Assembly: GCA_025450405.1 (NCBI GenBank)
Contig: JANWHL010000147.1
Location: 1 to 13,725, forward strand
From: Ktedonobacterales bacterium
Lineage (GTDB): Bacteria; Chloroflexota; Ktedonobacteria; Ktedonobacterales; JADMIN01
Reading direction: 5' to 3'
Length of the DNA stretch: 13,725 bases
In this document: positions 6,254 to 13,683 of the stretch, piece after piece
Numbering within the stretch: position 1 is the stretch's first letter
Layout of the letters: every line of letters begins with the position of its first letter
Made by a program: the position numbers and the translations under genes
The notes under the pieces: generated by a model
Told to the model about the DNA's origin: nothing
The model's input: only the letters and a program-made list of their open reading frames with translations
Databases searched by the model: none

Positions 6254-7945
6254 TCAGGCGCTTTGAGCGCCCCGGTCCAGGTCGCGAATCGTGAATTGCC
6301 AGACGCCCAGCGCCAGCAGCGCCGCCGCGACGACCAGCATGCCCACGAAGGCAACCCAGTTGAGCCCGCTCAAGAGCGGAGCGCCATACTGGTGATACAT
6401 GGAGAGATTCAGCACCCAGCTCGGCAGCTTGAGGAACGACTGCAATACCTCCGCAAGGTAGGAAATCGCCAGAAACGCCGTCATGATCCCAATGACCGCT
6501 CCCGGCGGTATCAGGCTCGCCAGCGCGTACACCAGCGCGGCCGTGATCAGCGCTAGCGGCAGCAGGCCGAAGGTTGCCTCGGCCACCCGCCCCTCATCGA
6601 CAGCGAATCCAGCGAGTTGTGCGCACACCACGATGGCGAGCCAGACCACCACGGTGGCGATGACTGTGGAAGCCAGCACCGCGCCAAAGCGCTCCAGCAC
6701 GACCCGCCAGCGCGGCGGCGGAGTGCTCAGCGTGAGCTCCAGCCGTCCGCGATCCAGATCCGTGGCCCAGTGATAGGCGAGAACGCCGCCGAAGACGGGC
6801 ACGAGCAGAGACATGAAGTAGCTAAAGACCAGCGCTGAAAGAAACCCGGCATTGGTCGTGATATCCGCGCCACTGAAGAGCTTGCCGATGACGCCATTGA
6901 GGCTGGAGTTGCTGTTGCTTTGCAGCAGCTTGAGGAACGACTGCTCCGCGCTCTTGGCGAAGAACACGAAGAAGCCCGCCACGAGCGCCATCGACACGAT
7001 CCACCAGAAACTCTCGGTCGCCTGCCGCCGCAAGGCTTGCGGCCCGATGCCACGCACCCAGACGTCGCGTTCCTCCCGCGCCAGCACCGCTCCCGCCGGC
7101 TCGGCGGCTTTCGCGCGCCGCTGGCTGAGCGACATATTGGCCAGCACCGAGCGCCCGATGTCACGGCGCATGAAGAGCGGTAACGACGCGCCCACCAGCA
7201 CGAGGCTGATGACCACAAGCACGGCAAACGCGCCCCAATTCGGCACGTAGCCCGGAATGAGCGGCGTGTTCAGGTCGTAGTAATAGAACGGCGAGAACCA
7301 GCGTATGCCCGCGTCGGCGGGAATCGCGCGCCCGGTGCCATCCAGCACAAAGAAGAAGACCATGAGCCCGCCGGTCAAGCCGGCCGCCGCTCCCCGGCTC
7401 ATGAGCTGCGCCAGGAACAACGCCAACGCGCCAAAGACGAAGGCGCCCAGCCCACCATTAATACCCGCCAGCAGCGCGGCGCCCGGGTTCACGGCCACTC
7501 TGGCGCTGGGCATGCCCGCCATGGTCAACAAGCCGATGAGCACCGAGACGATGCCCGCGGCGGTCGCCAGTGCCATGACCTTCTGGCCGAGCACGCCGAG
7601 GCGCGATTGCGGCGTGGAAAGCAGGATGTCCATCGCGCCGCGCTCCTCTTCGCCGCGGGTCATGCGCGCGCCCGCCAGCAGCGTCCAGATGCCCAGGATG
7701 AGCGCCATCGAGCCCATGATCTTGTAGGTCACGTAGCCGCCGGGGGTCCCGATCGTCTCCTTGGAGACTTCGCCAAAGAAGTCGGCGCTTGCCGCGAGCT
7801 GGTAGAGCGCCGACGCGGAGAAGCCCTTGAGCACCTGGGAGACCTGGCCGTAGTAGACGAAGACGAGCAGCCCGACGCCGATGCCCCAGCCCAGGATGCC
7901 CCAGCGATAGTCGCGCAGCGACTTGGTGAAGACAGAGCGAAACAT
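6254..7945 (-). CDS. ABC-2-type exporter permease, duplicated
   Basis: A 563-residue integral membrane protein, expected to form the export channel with the ATPase encoded just upstream. About 12 hydrophobic segments are visible, in two sets of six (near 16-33, 74-92, 125-143, 160-182, 186-202, 237-257; then 314-330, 370-390, 423-443, 458-478, 483-503, 530-549). The halves share a motif after their second segment: RGEEERGAMDILLSTP (97-112) and DRGRLELTLSTPPPRW (398-413). This shows an internal duplication of the usual six-helix ABC-2 unit. The ATG at 7945 has GGGAGG 6 nt upstream and follows the ATPase stop by 12 nt. The substrate cannot be told from sequence; drugs, lipids or peptides are all known for this class. 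Confidence 0.9.
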   Translation of the reverse strand: MFRSVFTKSLRDYRWGILGWGIGVGLLVFVYYGQVSQVLKGFSASALYQLAASADFFGEVSKETIGTPGGYVTYKIMGSMALILGIWTLLAGARMTRGEEERGAMDILLSTPQSRLGVLGQKVMALATAAGIVSVLIGLLTMAGMPSARVAVNPGAALLAGINGGLGAFVFGALALFLAQLMSRGAAAGLTGGLMVFFFVLDGTGRAIPADAGIRWFSPFYYYDLNTPLIPGYVPNWGAFAVLVVISLVLVGASLPLFMRRDIGRSVLANMSLSQRRAKAAEPAGAVLAREERDVWVRGIGPQALRRQATESFWWIVSMALVAGFFVFFAKSAEQSFLKLLQSNSNSSLNGVIGKLFSGADITTNAGFLSALVFSYFMSLLVPVFGGVLAYHWATDLDRGRLELTLSTPPPRWRVVLERFGAVLASTVIATVVVWLAIVVCAQLAGFAVDEGRVAEATFGLLPLALITAALVYALASLIPPGAVIGIMTAFLAISYLAEVLQSFLKLPSWVLNLSMYHQYGAPLLSGLNWVAFVGMLVVAAALLALGVWQFTIRDLDRGAQSA

Positions 7946-7957
7946 AGCTAGCCTCCC

Positions 7958-8875
7958 TTAGCCCTTCACCGCGGGAGCCACGGCTGTCGGTTCGTAGTAG
8001 CGCAGGAAGACCTCTTCGAGACTGGGCTCGCGTGTCGTCAGGTTGACGGCGCCGTGCTCCGCCGCCACCCGCACTACGGCACCCAGATCGCCCTGGACGG
8101 TCAACCGCACGGCGTTCCCGCCGTTGTTCACCGTCGCGGCGCGCACGCCGGCCACCCCCGTGAACCACGCCGAATCGGCCGTGCCCGCGAAGGAGACCTC
8201 GACCTCGTGGGTCTTGATGTCCGTGAGCGTGGCCACGCTGTCCACCCTGGCCAGCCGGCCCTCGCGGATGATGCCGACGCGGTCACAGGTGCGCTCGACC
8301 TCGGCCAGGTTGTGCGAGGAGAGGAAGACGGTACGCCCCTCGGCCTTGACCTCGGCGACCATGCGATAGAACTCCTGCTGATTGAGCGGGTCCAAGCCGC
8401 TCGTCGGCTCGTCCATGATGAGCAGGCGCGGTCGGTGCATGAAGGCCTGCACGAGCCCAACCTTCTGCTTGTTGCCGCGCGAGTACTCGCGGAAGCGCTT
8501 GCCGGGGTCTAGCTCCACGCGCTCCACCAGCTGCTTCAGGTAGGTCTGGTCCACACCGCCACGCAGGCTGCCCAGATATTCGAGGATCTGCGCGCCGGTG
8601 AGGGCGGGATCGAGGGCGAATTCACCGGGCAGGTAGCCCACCAGTCGCTTCACCTCCGGCGATTGCGCCCAGCAGTCCAACCCGCCGATGGTGGCGCTGC
8701 CCGCGCTCGGCCGCAGCAGGCCCATCAAGGTGCGGATGGTCGTGGTCTTGCCTGCCCCGTTCGGGCCAAGGAACCCGAATGTCTCGCCCTCCTCCACACT
8801 TAATGTCACGTCGTCGATGCCGCGGCTGCCGCCATAGCTCTTCGTGAGGTGCGTGGTCTGAATGATGGTGCCCAT
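7958..8875 (-). CDS. ABC-2-type transporter ATP-binding protein
   Basis: A 305-residue ATPase that would drive the neighbouring permease. Walker A is GPNGAGKTT (37-45), the signature is YSRGNKQKV (131-139), Walker B is LLIMDEP (151-157), the D-loop is SGLD (159-162) and the switch His is H188. The Q-loop region reads GYLPGEF (80-86), with Gly where Gln is usual; I recall this variant from other exporters of this class. A C-terminal domain of about 85 residues (222-305) follows, as in many antibiotic and sodium exporters. The ATG at 8875 was chosen because AGGAGG lies 7 nt upstream. That site overlaps the TetR stop codon, suggesting translational coupling. Confidence 0.94.
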   Translation of the reverse strand: MGTIIQTTHLTKSYGGSRGIDDVTLSVEEGETFGFLGPNGAGKTTTIRTLMGLLRPSAGSATIGGLDCWAQSPEVKRLVGYLPGEFALDPALTGAQILEYLGSLRGGVDQTYLKQLVERVELDPGKRFREYSRGNKQKVGLVQAFMHRPRLLIMDEPTSGLDPLNQQEFYRMVAEVKAEGRTVFLSSHNLAEVERTCDRVGIIREGRLARVDSVATLTDIKTHEVEVSFAGTADSAWFTGVAGVRAATVNNGGNAVRLTVQGDLGAVVRVAAEHGAVNLTTREPSLEEVFLRYYEPTAVAPAVKG

Positions 8876-8886
8876 GCCGTGCCCTC

Positions 8887-9651
8887 CTAAACCTCTTCTG
8901 TCGTGATGGCGTAGGTCTTCGTCAGCCACTCGGCCATGATGCGCTTGCCCGCGGCGCTGTCGCCGCGCAGGTGCTCCGGCTCCAGCCAGCGGCGCATGAG
9001 ATCGCTGAGCGCGTCGGTCAATTGCCCGTCAGTTGGCAGGAATGCCGGATCGATGAAGTCAGGGGTGTGGATGAGCCCGATCTTCAGGGCGCCGATCAGG
9101 AACGTGATGGTGGGAACCGGCAGGTCATCCCGAATCAGCCCGGCGTTGCGCAGCTGGAGGATGTGTTCCGCGGCGTTGTCCCCAAGCCGGGCGAGCGTCT
9201 CGGGTCGCAACGTGTCGGCGAGCCCCTGGAAGATGTCCGACCGGCCGCGCATGAGCGCCGACATCAGCGGATTCGCCAGGATGGCCAGCATGCCGTGCGT
9301 CCACACGCGGTGGAAGAGCCCGCCGTCCGGGTCCGCCTCGATCCGCCGCAGCATGTCGTCGGTGACCTGCTGGCTGGCGCGCCAGATAGCCGCGCTGAAC
9401 AGCTCGGTCTTGTCCTTCCAGTGCAGATAGACGGTGCCCTTGCCCACCCCCGCCTCGCGCGCCACGTCGTCAACCGTGGTCTTGCGATAGCCCCAGCGGA
9501 CCAGCAGCGTGGCGGCGGCGTCCAGAATGCGCGCCTCGCGCCGCTGATACTCATCGGGCGGCGCACTCGACTGTCCCCGCCGGCCAGGTGGCCCATTGCC
9601 CGCGTGTGTCTGAGTGTCGGACCGGTTGAAGGTCTTGCGACTGGTCGCCAT
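8887..9651 (-). CDS. TetR/AcrR-family transcriptional repressor
   Basis: A 254-residue regulator. Residues 1-33 are a polar tail. The DNA-binding domain spans about 36-85, with REARILDAAATLLVRWGY followed by the helix-turn-helix around TTVDDVAREAGVGKGTVYLHWKDKTELF (58-85). The rest should be the ligand-binding and dimerisation domain. The ATG at 9651 was chosen for GAGGG 5 nt upstream; a longer in-frame start at 9699 would lie inside the operator palindrome. It is the first gene of a three-gene operon with the ABC ATPase and permease. A perfect inverted repeat overlapping its own promoter implies autorepression, probably relieved by the transporter's substrate. That ligand link is inference. 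Confidence 0.93.
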   Translation of the reverse strand: MATSRKTFNRSDTQTHAGNGPPGRRGQSSAPPDEYQRREARILDAAATLLVRWGYRKTTVDDVAREAGVGKGTVYLHWKDKTELFSAAIWRASQQVTDDMLRRIEADPDGGLFHRVWTHGMLAILANPLMSALMRGRSDIFQGLADTLRPETLARLGDNAAEHILQLRNAGLIRDDLPVPTITFLIGALKIGLIHTPDFIDPAFLPTDGQLTDALSDLMRRWLEPEHLRGDSAAGKRIMAEWLTKTYAITTEEV

Positions 9652-9682
9652 GGCCGCCCTCGCTTTCGGCGCTCTGCCGTGA

Positions 9683-9716
9683 CCATATGACCGAAACAAC
9701 GATTTCGGTCATATGG
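9683..9716. promoter_or_regulatory. Probable TetR operator, perfect 14-6-14 palindrome
   Basis: CCATATGACCGAAA (9683-9696) and its exact complement TTTCGGTCATATGG (9703-9716) are separated by CAACGA. The element begins 31 nt upstream of the TetR start codon and overlaps the -10 box and likely start site of the predicted tetR promoter. Each arm also contains the small palindrome CATATG. Size, symmetry and position fit an operator for the adjacent TetR-family protein. It lies in the divergent gap and could also affect the glycosyltransferase gene on the other side. Confidence 0.85.
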
Positions 9717-9741
9717 TAATCCAAGCCGCGCCACACGTCAA
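9713..9741 (-). promoter_or_regulatory. Promoter of the tetR-ABC operon
   Basis: On the minus strand, a -35 box TTGACG (9741-9736) and a -10 box TACCAT (9718-9713) are separated by exactly 17 bp. They match the sigma70 consensus at 5/6 and 4/6 positions. The operator palindrome covers four of the six -10 bases and the expected start site near 9706, so bound TetR would block the promoter. Confidence 0.65.
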
Positions 9742-9823
9742 GGGCACCGTCCTCCCCGCCCGCCCTCGTGACCCGCCAGGCGCCCGGCGCGTCTCAAGGG
9801 GCGGGCGGCCGATCCTCCTGGCC

Positions 9824-9853
9824 CCATCTATGCGGCGGCCATCTATGCGGCGG
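9824..9853 (+). repeat. 15-bp tandem duplication
   Basis: CCATCTATGCGGCGG is repeated exactly twice, back to back, in the gap between the TetR operator and the glycosyltransferase gene. The period is a multiple of three, so the duplication would stay in frame if translation began further upstream than annotated. It looks like a recent duplication in leader DNA. The rest of the 234 bases from the operator to 9951 shows no other gene or clear plus-strand promoter. Confidence 0.85.
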
Positions 9854-9950
9854 CGCACTACGCTGGTGGGCGATACTTCACGAGTACGGGCCACCAGGCA
9901 CGGCCCGCCGAGCGCGGTGGGACACCAGCCGCATGAAGGATGTCACCAAC

Positions 9951-11591
9951 ATGCCGAACGAGCAGGATGTGAGACTCAGTACGCGGCGTCTCGACGCGGA
10001 CCCCGCGACCGCGGACCCCTCACCGGCGGGCAAGCCCACGCCCCGCGGCGGCGCCACAGACAGCGGCGGCCAGTCACGGCGCGGCCCGGCGCCCGCGCGC
10101 CCCGCCGCGCCATCCTCCCCCGCGACGCAAGCCCCCCCCGCCACGCGTGCACCAGCGCCCGCGACCGCGCGCCGGACCCGGCCCGCGGCCCCAACCACCA
10201 CGGAGGCGGTCGCCACGGAGACCACCACCGCCACCGCGGAGGCCACCGAGTCGCCAGTGGCGGCCGCCAAGGAGGCGCGCCCGCGCCGCATGGGCGGCAT
10301 CTCGCCCGAGAACACGGTCTTCGTCTCGCTCTGCTTCGAAGGGCCGGACGTCTACTCCACCGCTGGCGGCCTGGGGACGCGCGTCACCGAGCTCACCGAG
10401 GCCCTGGCGCGTAACGGCTACGAGACCCACCTGATCTTCGTCGGCGACCCCACCAAGCCCGCGGTGGAAGAGCTGGTGGACGGCCGCCTCAAGCTGAAGC
10501 GCTGGTCGCAGTGGATCAGCAAGTATTATCTCAACGGCGTCTACGCGGGCGAGGAGCAGAAGCTCTACGACTACAGCGAGAGCGTGCCCTACCATATCTA
10601 CCAGGACATCGCCGCGCCGGCCATCGAGCGGGGCAAGATCGTCGTCGTCATCGGCGAGGATTGGCACACCGTCGAGGCCATCTGCCGCACCTCGGACCTG
10701 CTCCACTGGCACAACCTCCGCCACCGCGCCCTGCTGATGTGGAACAGCAACAGCCTGATGTCGCTCCACCGCATCAACTGGGGCCGGCTGAACTACTGCG
10801 CCACCGTCACCACGGTCAGCCGCTACATGAAGCACCGCCTCTGGCCCTACGGCGTCAATCCCCTGGTCATCCCCAACGGCATCCCCGAACGCTATCTGGA
10901 GCCGGTGGACGAGGACCAGGTGGCGGCGCTCCGGACGATCATGCGCCGCGGCGACCCCGACCGTCTCTTGCTGTTCAAGATCGGCCGCTTCGACCCCGAC
11001 AAGCGCTGGCTGATGGCCGTTGAGGCGGTGGCGCGGCTGAAGTACAGCGGCCACCCGGTCTCGATGATCATCCGCGGCGGCATGGAACCGCACGGCGCGG
11101 AGGTGCTTGCCCGCGCCCGCCACCTGGGTCTGCACGTCCGCGACATCGAGGCGCACCGGCCGAGCCCGGAGGAGTGCCTTGACCTGCTACGCGACGCGGG
11201 CGAGGCGGACGTCTACCACCTGCGCTTCTTCGTCCCCGCCGACTTCGTGCGTGTCTGCAGCGCCGCCGCCGATGCCGTGCTGGCCAACAGCGGCCACGAG
11301 CCCTTTGGCCTGGTCGGCCTCGAGGTGATGGCGGCGGGCGGCCTCGCCTTCACGGGGTCCACCGGCGAGGAGTACGCCATCTCCTTCGAGAACGCCGTGT
11401 CCCTGGAGACTGAGGACTCCGACGAGATCGTGGGCTATCTCCTCCACCTGCTGCGCAACCCGGACGAGGTGGCGAAGATCCGCGCCGCCGGCAAGCGCAC
11501 CGCCGCCGAGTACACCTGGGACGAGGTCATCGAGAACCTGCTCGGCAAACTGGGGTACCTGGCGCGCAAGCAGAGCATCGACTTCGAGTGA
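9951..11591 (+). CDS. GT-B glycosyltransferase, glycogen-synthase-like
   Basis: A 546-residue enzyme related to glycogen/starch synthases (GT5) and GT4 enzymes, which add sugar from a nucleotide donor to a glucan. Residues 1-113 are a disordered Ala/Pro/Thr-rich tail. The catalytic part follows: a GGLG loop (139-142) in YSTAGGLGTRVTELTEALA, EDWHT with H239, TVTTVSRYMKHRLW (286-298), VIPNGIP, and the C-terminal half with KIGRFDPDKRW (343-353; R346, K351 as phosphate-binding candidates) and the E-x7-E motif EPFGLVGLE (E450, E458). The ATG at 9951 has AAGGA 10 nt upstream. An in-frame ATG at 9933 is a close alternative, and longer starts back to 9768 would cross the 15-bp duplication. It is followed at 126 nt by a GH57 gene on the same strand, pointing to alpha-glucan metabolism. 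Confidence 0.88.
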   Translation: MPNEQDVRLSTRRLDADPATADPSPAGKPTPRGGATDSGGQSRRGPAPARPAAPSSPATQAPPATRAPAPATARRTRPAAPTTTEAVATETTTATAEATESPVAAAKEARPRRMGGISPENTVFVSLCFEGPDVYSTAGGLGTRVTELTEALARNGYETHLIFVGDPTKPAVEELVDGRLKLKRWSQWISKYYLNGVYAGEEQKLYDYSESVPYHIYQDIAAPAIERGKIVVVIGEDWHTVEAICRTSDLLHWHNLRHRALLMWNSNSLMSLHRINWGRLNYCATVTTVSRYMKHRLWPYGVNPLVIPNGIPERYLEPVDEDQVAALRTIMRRGDPDRLLLFKIGRFDPDKRWLMAVEAVARLKYSGHPVSMIIRGGMEPHGAEVLARARHLGLHVRDIEAHRPSPEECLDLLRDAGEADVYHLRFFVPADFVRVCSAAADAVLANSGHEPFGLVGLEVMAAGGLAFTGSTGEEYAISFENAVSLETEDSDEIVGYLLHLLRNPDEVAKIRAAGKRTAAEYTWDEVIENLLGKLGYLARKQSIDFE

Positions 11592-11629
11592 GACGCGGCC
11601 CGGACGACCGTTTCCGTGTGGGTCACGCC

Positions 11630-11648
11630 GGGCGTACACCGTACGCCC
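11630..11648. repeat. Perfect 8-bp hairpin GGGCGTAC-ACC-GTACGCCC
   Basis: A 19-nt inverted repeat with a 3-nt loop in the 126-bp gap between the glycosyltransferase and GH57 genes. It has the same geometry as the hairpin at 3837-3855 (8-bp arms starting GGGC and ending GCCC, 3-nt loop). It may be a dispersed REP-like element, or a processing or attenuation hairpin between two co-transcribed genes. No T-run follows. Confidence 0.6.
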
Positions 11649-11717
11649 CTACGATCCGGAGCCGATCCTCCGACGAGGGTGAACGGATTCAAGGTTCAGC
11701 GGCCGGGGGAGAGACGC

Positions 11718-12995
11718 ATGGCGACCGAGATTGTGGTCTATACGGTGGTGCATCAGCCGCGACGGCTCAAGCTGCCCGCGCAGCCGATCCCCGCCGGCGC
11801 CAGCATCGACGACATCGTGCGCTGCGTCTTTGACGAGCGCATGAACGAGCGCTACTTCCGCAAGGTGGCGAACACGTGCTATTACCGGGCTACTGAGCTC
11901 TTCCTCCGGCTGGTGGACCGCGGCATGAAGCTCGCCATTGGGTTTTCCGTCTCGTTCCTGCGCCAGGCCCAGGAGTGGGACCCGGTCCTGCTGGCGCGCT
12001 TCCAGCGGTTGGTCGCGCACCCCAATGTGGAGCTGGTGGGCGTCGAGCCCTACCACAACTTCGTCTTCCTCCTCGACCTGCCGCTCTTCGTCGAGCGGAT
12101 GCGCTGGATGGGCGACGAAATGGAGCGAGTCTTCGGCGTCCGGCCGCGGGTGACCGATACGACCGAGATGTGCATGTCGGCCTCGATCTACGACGCGCTC
12201 GACCGGGCCGGCTTCGACGCCGCGGTCATGGACGGACGGCCCTGGGTGATGGACTACCGCGAATCCACGCACCTGTATCACTACAACGGCCGCCCACGGC
12301 TCTTCACTCGGGACCTCAAGCTGAGCGACGACGTCGGCTACCGCTTCTCCAACCGGACGTGGGACCGCTATCCCCTCTACGCCGAGGAGTACGCCGCCTG
12401 GCTGCGCGAGGCCTGGGGGGACTTCGTCTTCATCGGCTGGGACTTCGAGACCTTTGGCGAGCACCACCGGCACGACAGCGGCATCTTCGATTTCATGCTC
12501 CATCTCCCCGAGGAGCTCGCCCGGCGCGGCGCGGGCTTCCTGACGCCGAGCGAGGCGGTGGCCCGCTGGGGCCCGACCGCCCACCACCTGCCCCTGCCGG
12601 CCTTTCCCACCACCTGGGCCGGCAGCGGCGGCATGGAGTTTTTCCTGGGCAATGCCGCACAGCAAGCCATCTTCCAGTTGATGATCCACACCCTGGGCGT
12701 GGCGCGGCTGACCGGCACCCCCCAGTTCCTCGACCTCGCTCTCTGGCTGGCGCAGTCCGACAACCTGCACCTGATCCAGTGGTTCGGGCGCCAGGGACCC
12801 GAGGCCGAGGTCAGCGCCTACTTCACGCCGCGCGAATGGTGGGAGATCGGCGCGAACAACATCATCGTGGAGCAGCAGCGCGTCTACCAGAACGTGCTGC
12901 GCGCGATGGAGCCGCACCTGCCCGGCCGCCGAGTGCCCTTCGCGCCCCGCGTGGAGCGCCTACCCGAGCCGGTGGGCATCGAGCAGCGGTACTGA
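11718..12995 (+). CDS. GH57-family glycoside hydrolase / glucanotransferase
   Basis: A 425-residue cytosolic enzyme of the GH57 alpha-amylase / 4-alpha-glucanotransferase group, which cleaves or rearranges alpha-1,4-glucans by a retaining mechanism. The family's conserved regions can be seen: HQP (12-14), VGVEPYHN (107-114), TDTTEM (146-151) with E150 at the nucleophile position, and FIGWDFETFGEH (238-249) with D242 as acid/base candidate. GIFDFMLHLPEELARRG (255-271) follows, as in related enzymes. There is no signal peptide. The ATG at 11718 was chosen for a GGGGGAG site 6 nt upstream; the frame is open further upstream, but that part crosses an intergenic hairpin. With the glycosyltransferase upstream it probably forms a glycogen or maltodextrin pair. 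Amylase, transferase and branching activity cannot be separated from sequence alone. Confidence 0.9.
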   Translation: MATEIVVYTVVHQPRRLKLPAQPIPAGASIDDIVRCVFDERMNERYFRKVANTCYYRATELFLRLVDRGMKLAIGFSVSFLRQAQEWDPVLLARFQRLVAHPNVELVGVEPYHNFVFLLDLPLFVERMRWMGDEMERVFGVRPRVTDTTEMCMSASIYDALDRAGFDAAVMDGRPWVMDYRESTHLYHYNGRPRLFTRDLKLSDDVGYRFSNRTWDRYPLYAEEYAAWLREAWGDFVFIGWDFETFGEHHRHDSGIFDFMLHLPEELARRGAGFLTPSEAVARWGPTAHHLPLPAFPTTWAGSGGMEFFLGNAAQQAIFQLMIHTLGVARLTGTPQFLDLALWLAQSDNLHLIQWFGRQGPEAEVSAYFTPREWWEIGANNIIVEQQRVYQNVLRAMEPHLPGRRVPFAPRVERLPEPVGIEQRY

Positions 12996-13008
12996 CGCGA
13001 ACACGGGA

Positions 13009-13485
13009 ATGAGTCGCCCAATGCTGGACGAGACGTGGCCGTGGATCGAAGGGGCGCATGGGTTGCGCTCGCAATTGTTTGGTATGCTGAGCGATGCCGA
13101 CCTGGCATTTTCGCCCGGCGGACAAGCTCTGACATTGGGCGCGCTTAGCCGCGAGATAGGCGAAACTGAGCACGCGTATGCGCAATCGTTGACAACATTG
13201 AAGCATGATTGGTCATATCGTCAACACGGCCCCGATGTGACGAGCGAGGTCGCCCGGCTCGACGAGTGGTTCCACACACTCGACGATGAGCTGCGCGCCG
13301 CGCTTGCCGCTCTCCAGGGTGAGGATAGCGAGCCGATGATCGATCGTGGGGGTAGCCCCGTGACGATCAAGTTTCAGCTCGACGCCTGTCTGCAGGCGAT
13401 GTTGATCTTCCTGGGGAAGGCGACGGTCTACCTCCGGGTGATGGATAAGCCATTGCCGCCGGAGTTTCAGGAGTACATTGGCTGA
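13009..13485 (+). CDS. DinB-like four-helix protein, metal site degenerate
   Basis: A 158-residue protein with the helical pattern of the DinB/YfiT superfamily, including an N-terminal helix, SREIGETEHAYAQSL (47-61) and a C-terminal YLRVMDKPLPPEFQEYIG. Typical members bind a metal through three His, some using it for thiol transfer. Here H55 may be one ligand, but the last long helix (about 122-145) has no His, so the site looks lost and enzymatic activity is doubtful. The start is the ATG at 13009, 13 nt after the GH57 stop; no good ribosome binding site is visible, and an ATG at 13021 is an alternative. Codon use is noticeably richer in A/T at third positions than in its neighbours (TTG, TTT, ACA, CAA, TCA), suggesting a different origin or weaker selection. 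Confidence 0.75.
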   Translation: MSRPMLDETWPWIEGAHGLRSQLFGMLSDADLAFSPGGQALTLGALSREIGETEHAYAQSLTTLKHDWSYRQHGPDVTSEVARLDEWFHTLDDELRAALAALQGEDSEPMIDRGGSPVTIKFQLDACLQAMLIFLGKATVYLRVMDKPLPPEFQEYIG

Positions 13486-13599
13486 CCTCGCCACCGCGTC
13501 TGACCACCGCACAGCGAGACGCCTGTCGCCGGATGCCGCCTATCGCGCGCGTCTCAACTGAGGCCACCCACGGTGCTCGCGCCTGGCTCGGCCTGAAAT

Positions 13600-13683
13600 C
13601 CCCGGCCGGGTGTGGGAGCCGAGGATCTACAGCGCGGCCGGCGTTATGACCCCGCGGCTAGTTCCGCGTCCCACCCGGCGGGG
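13600..13683. other. Imperfect long stem with nested hairpin
   Basis: The stretch at 13600-13617 pairs with 13669-13683 over 15 positions, with one G bulge and one TG bulge. Inside it, CGCGG (13653-13657) pairs with CCGCG (13664-13668) around CTAGTT. It lies after the DinB-like gene and overlaps the 3' end of the probable minus-strand gene. It may be a terminator between convergent genes, a structured RNA, or a chance fold in GC-rich DNA. The gap from 13486 to about 13600 holds nothing else I can identify. Confidence 0.4.

Noticed and set aside
10074..11156. Minus-strand open frame opposite the glycosyltransferase
   Set aside because: The plus strand has clear GT-B motifs; the antisense product has repeated low-complexity Val/Ala/Asp and Gly/Arg segments.
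11649..12917. Minus-strand open frame opposite the GH57 gene
   Set aside because: The plus strand carries all GH57 motifs. The antisense frame exists because of strong third-position G/C bias.
13600..13683. tRNA-like fold
   Set aside because: No acceptor-anticodon-T-arm arrangement and no T-loop consensus could be placed on the stem.
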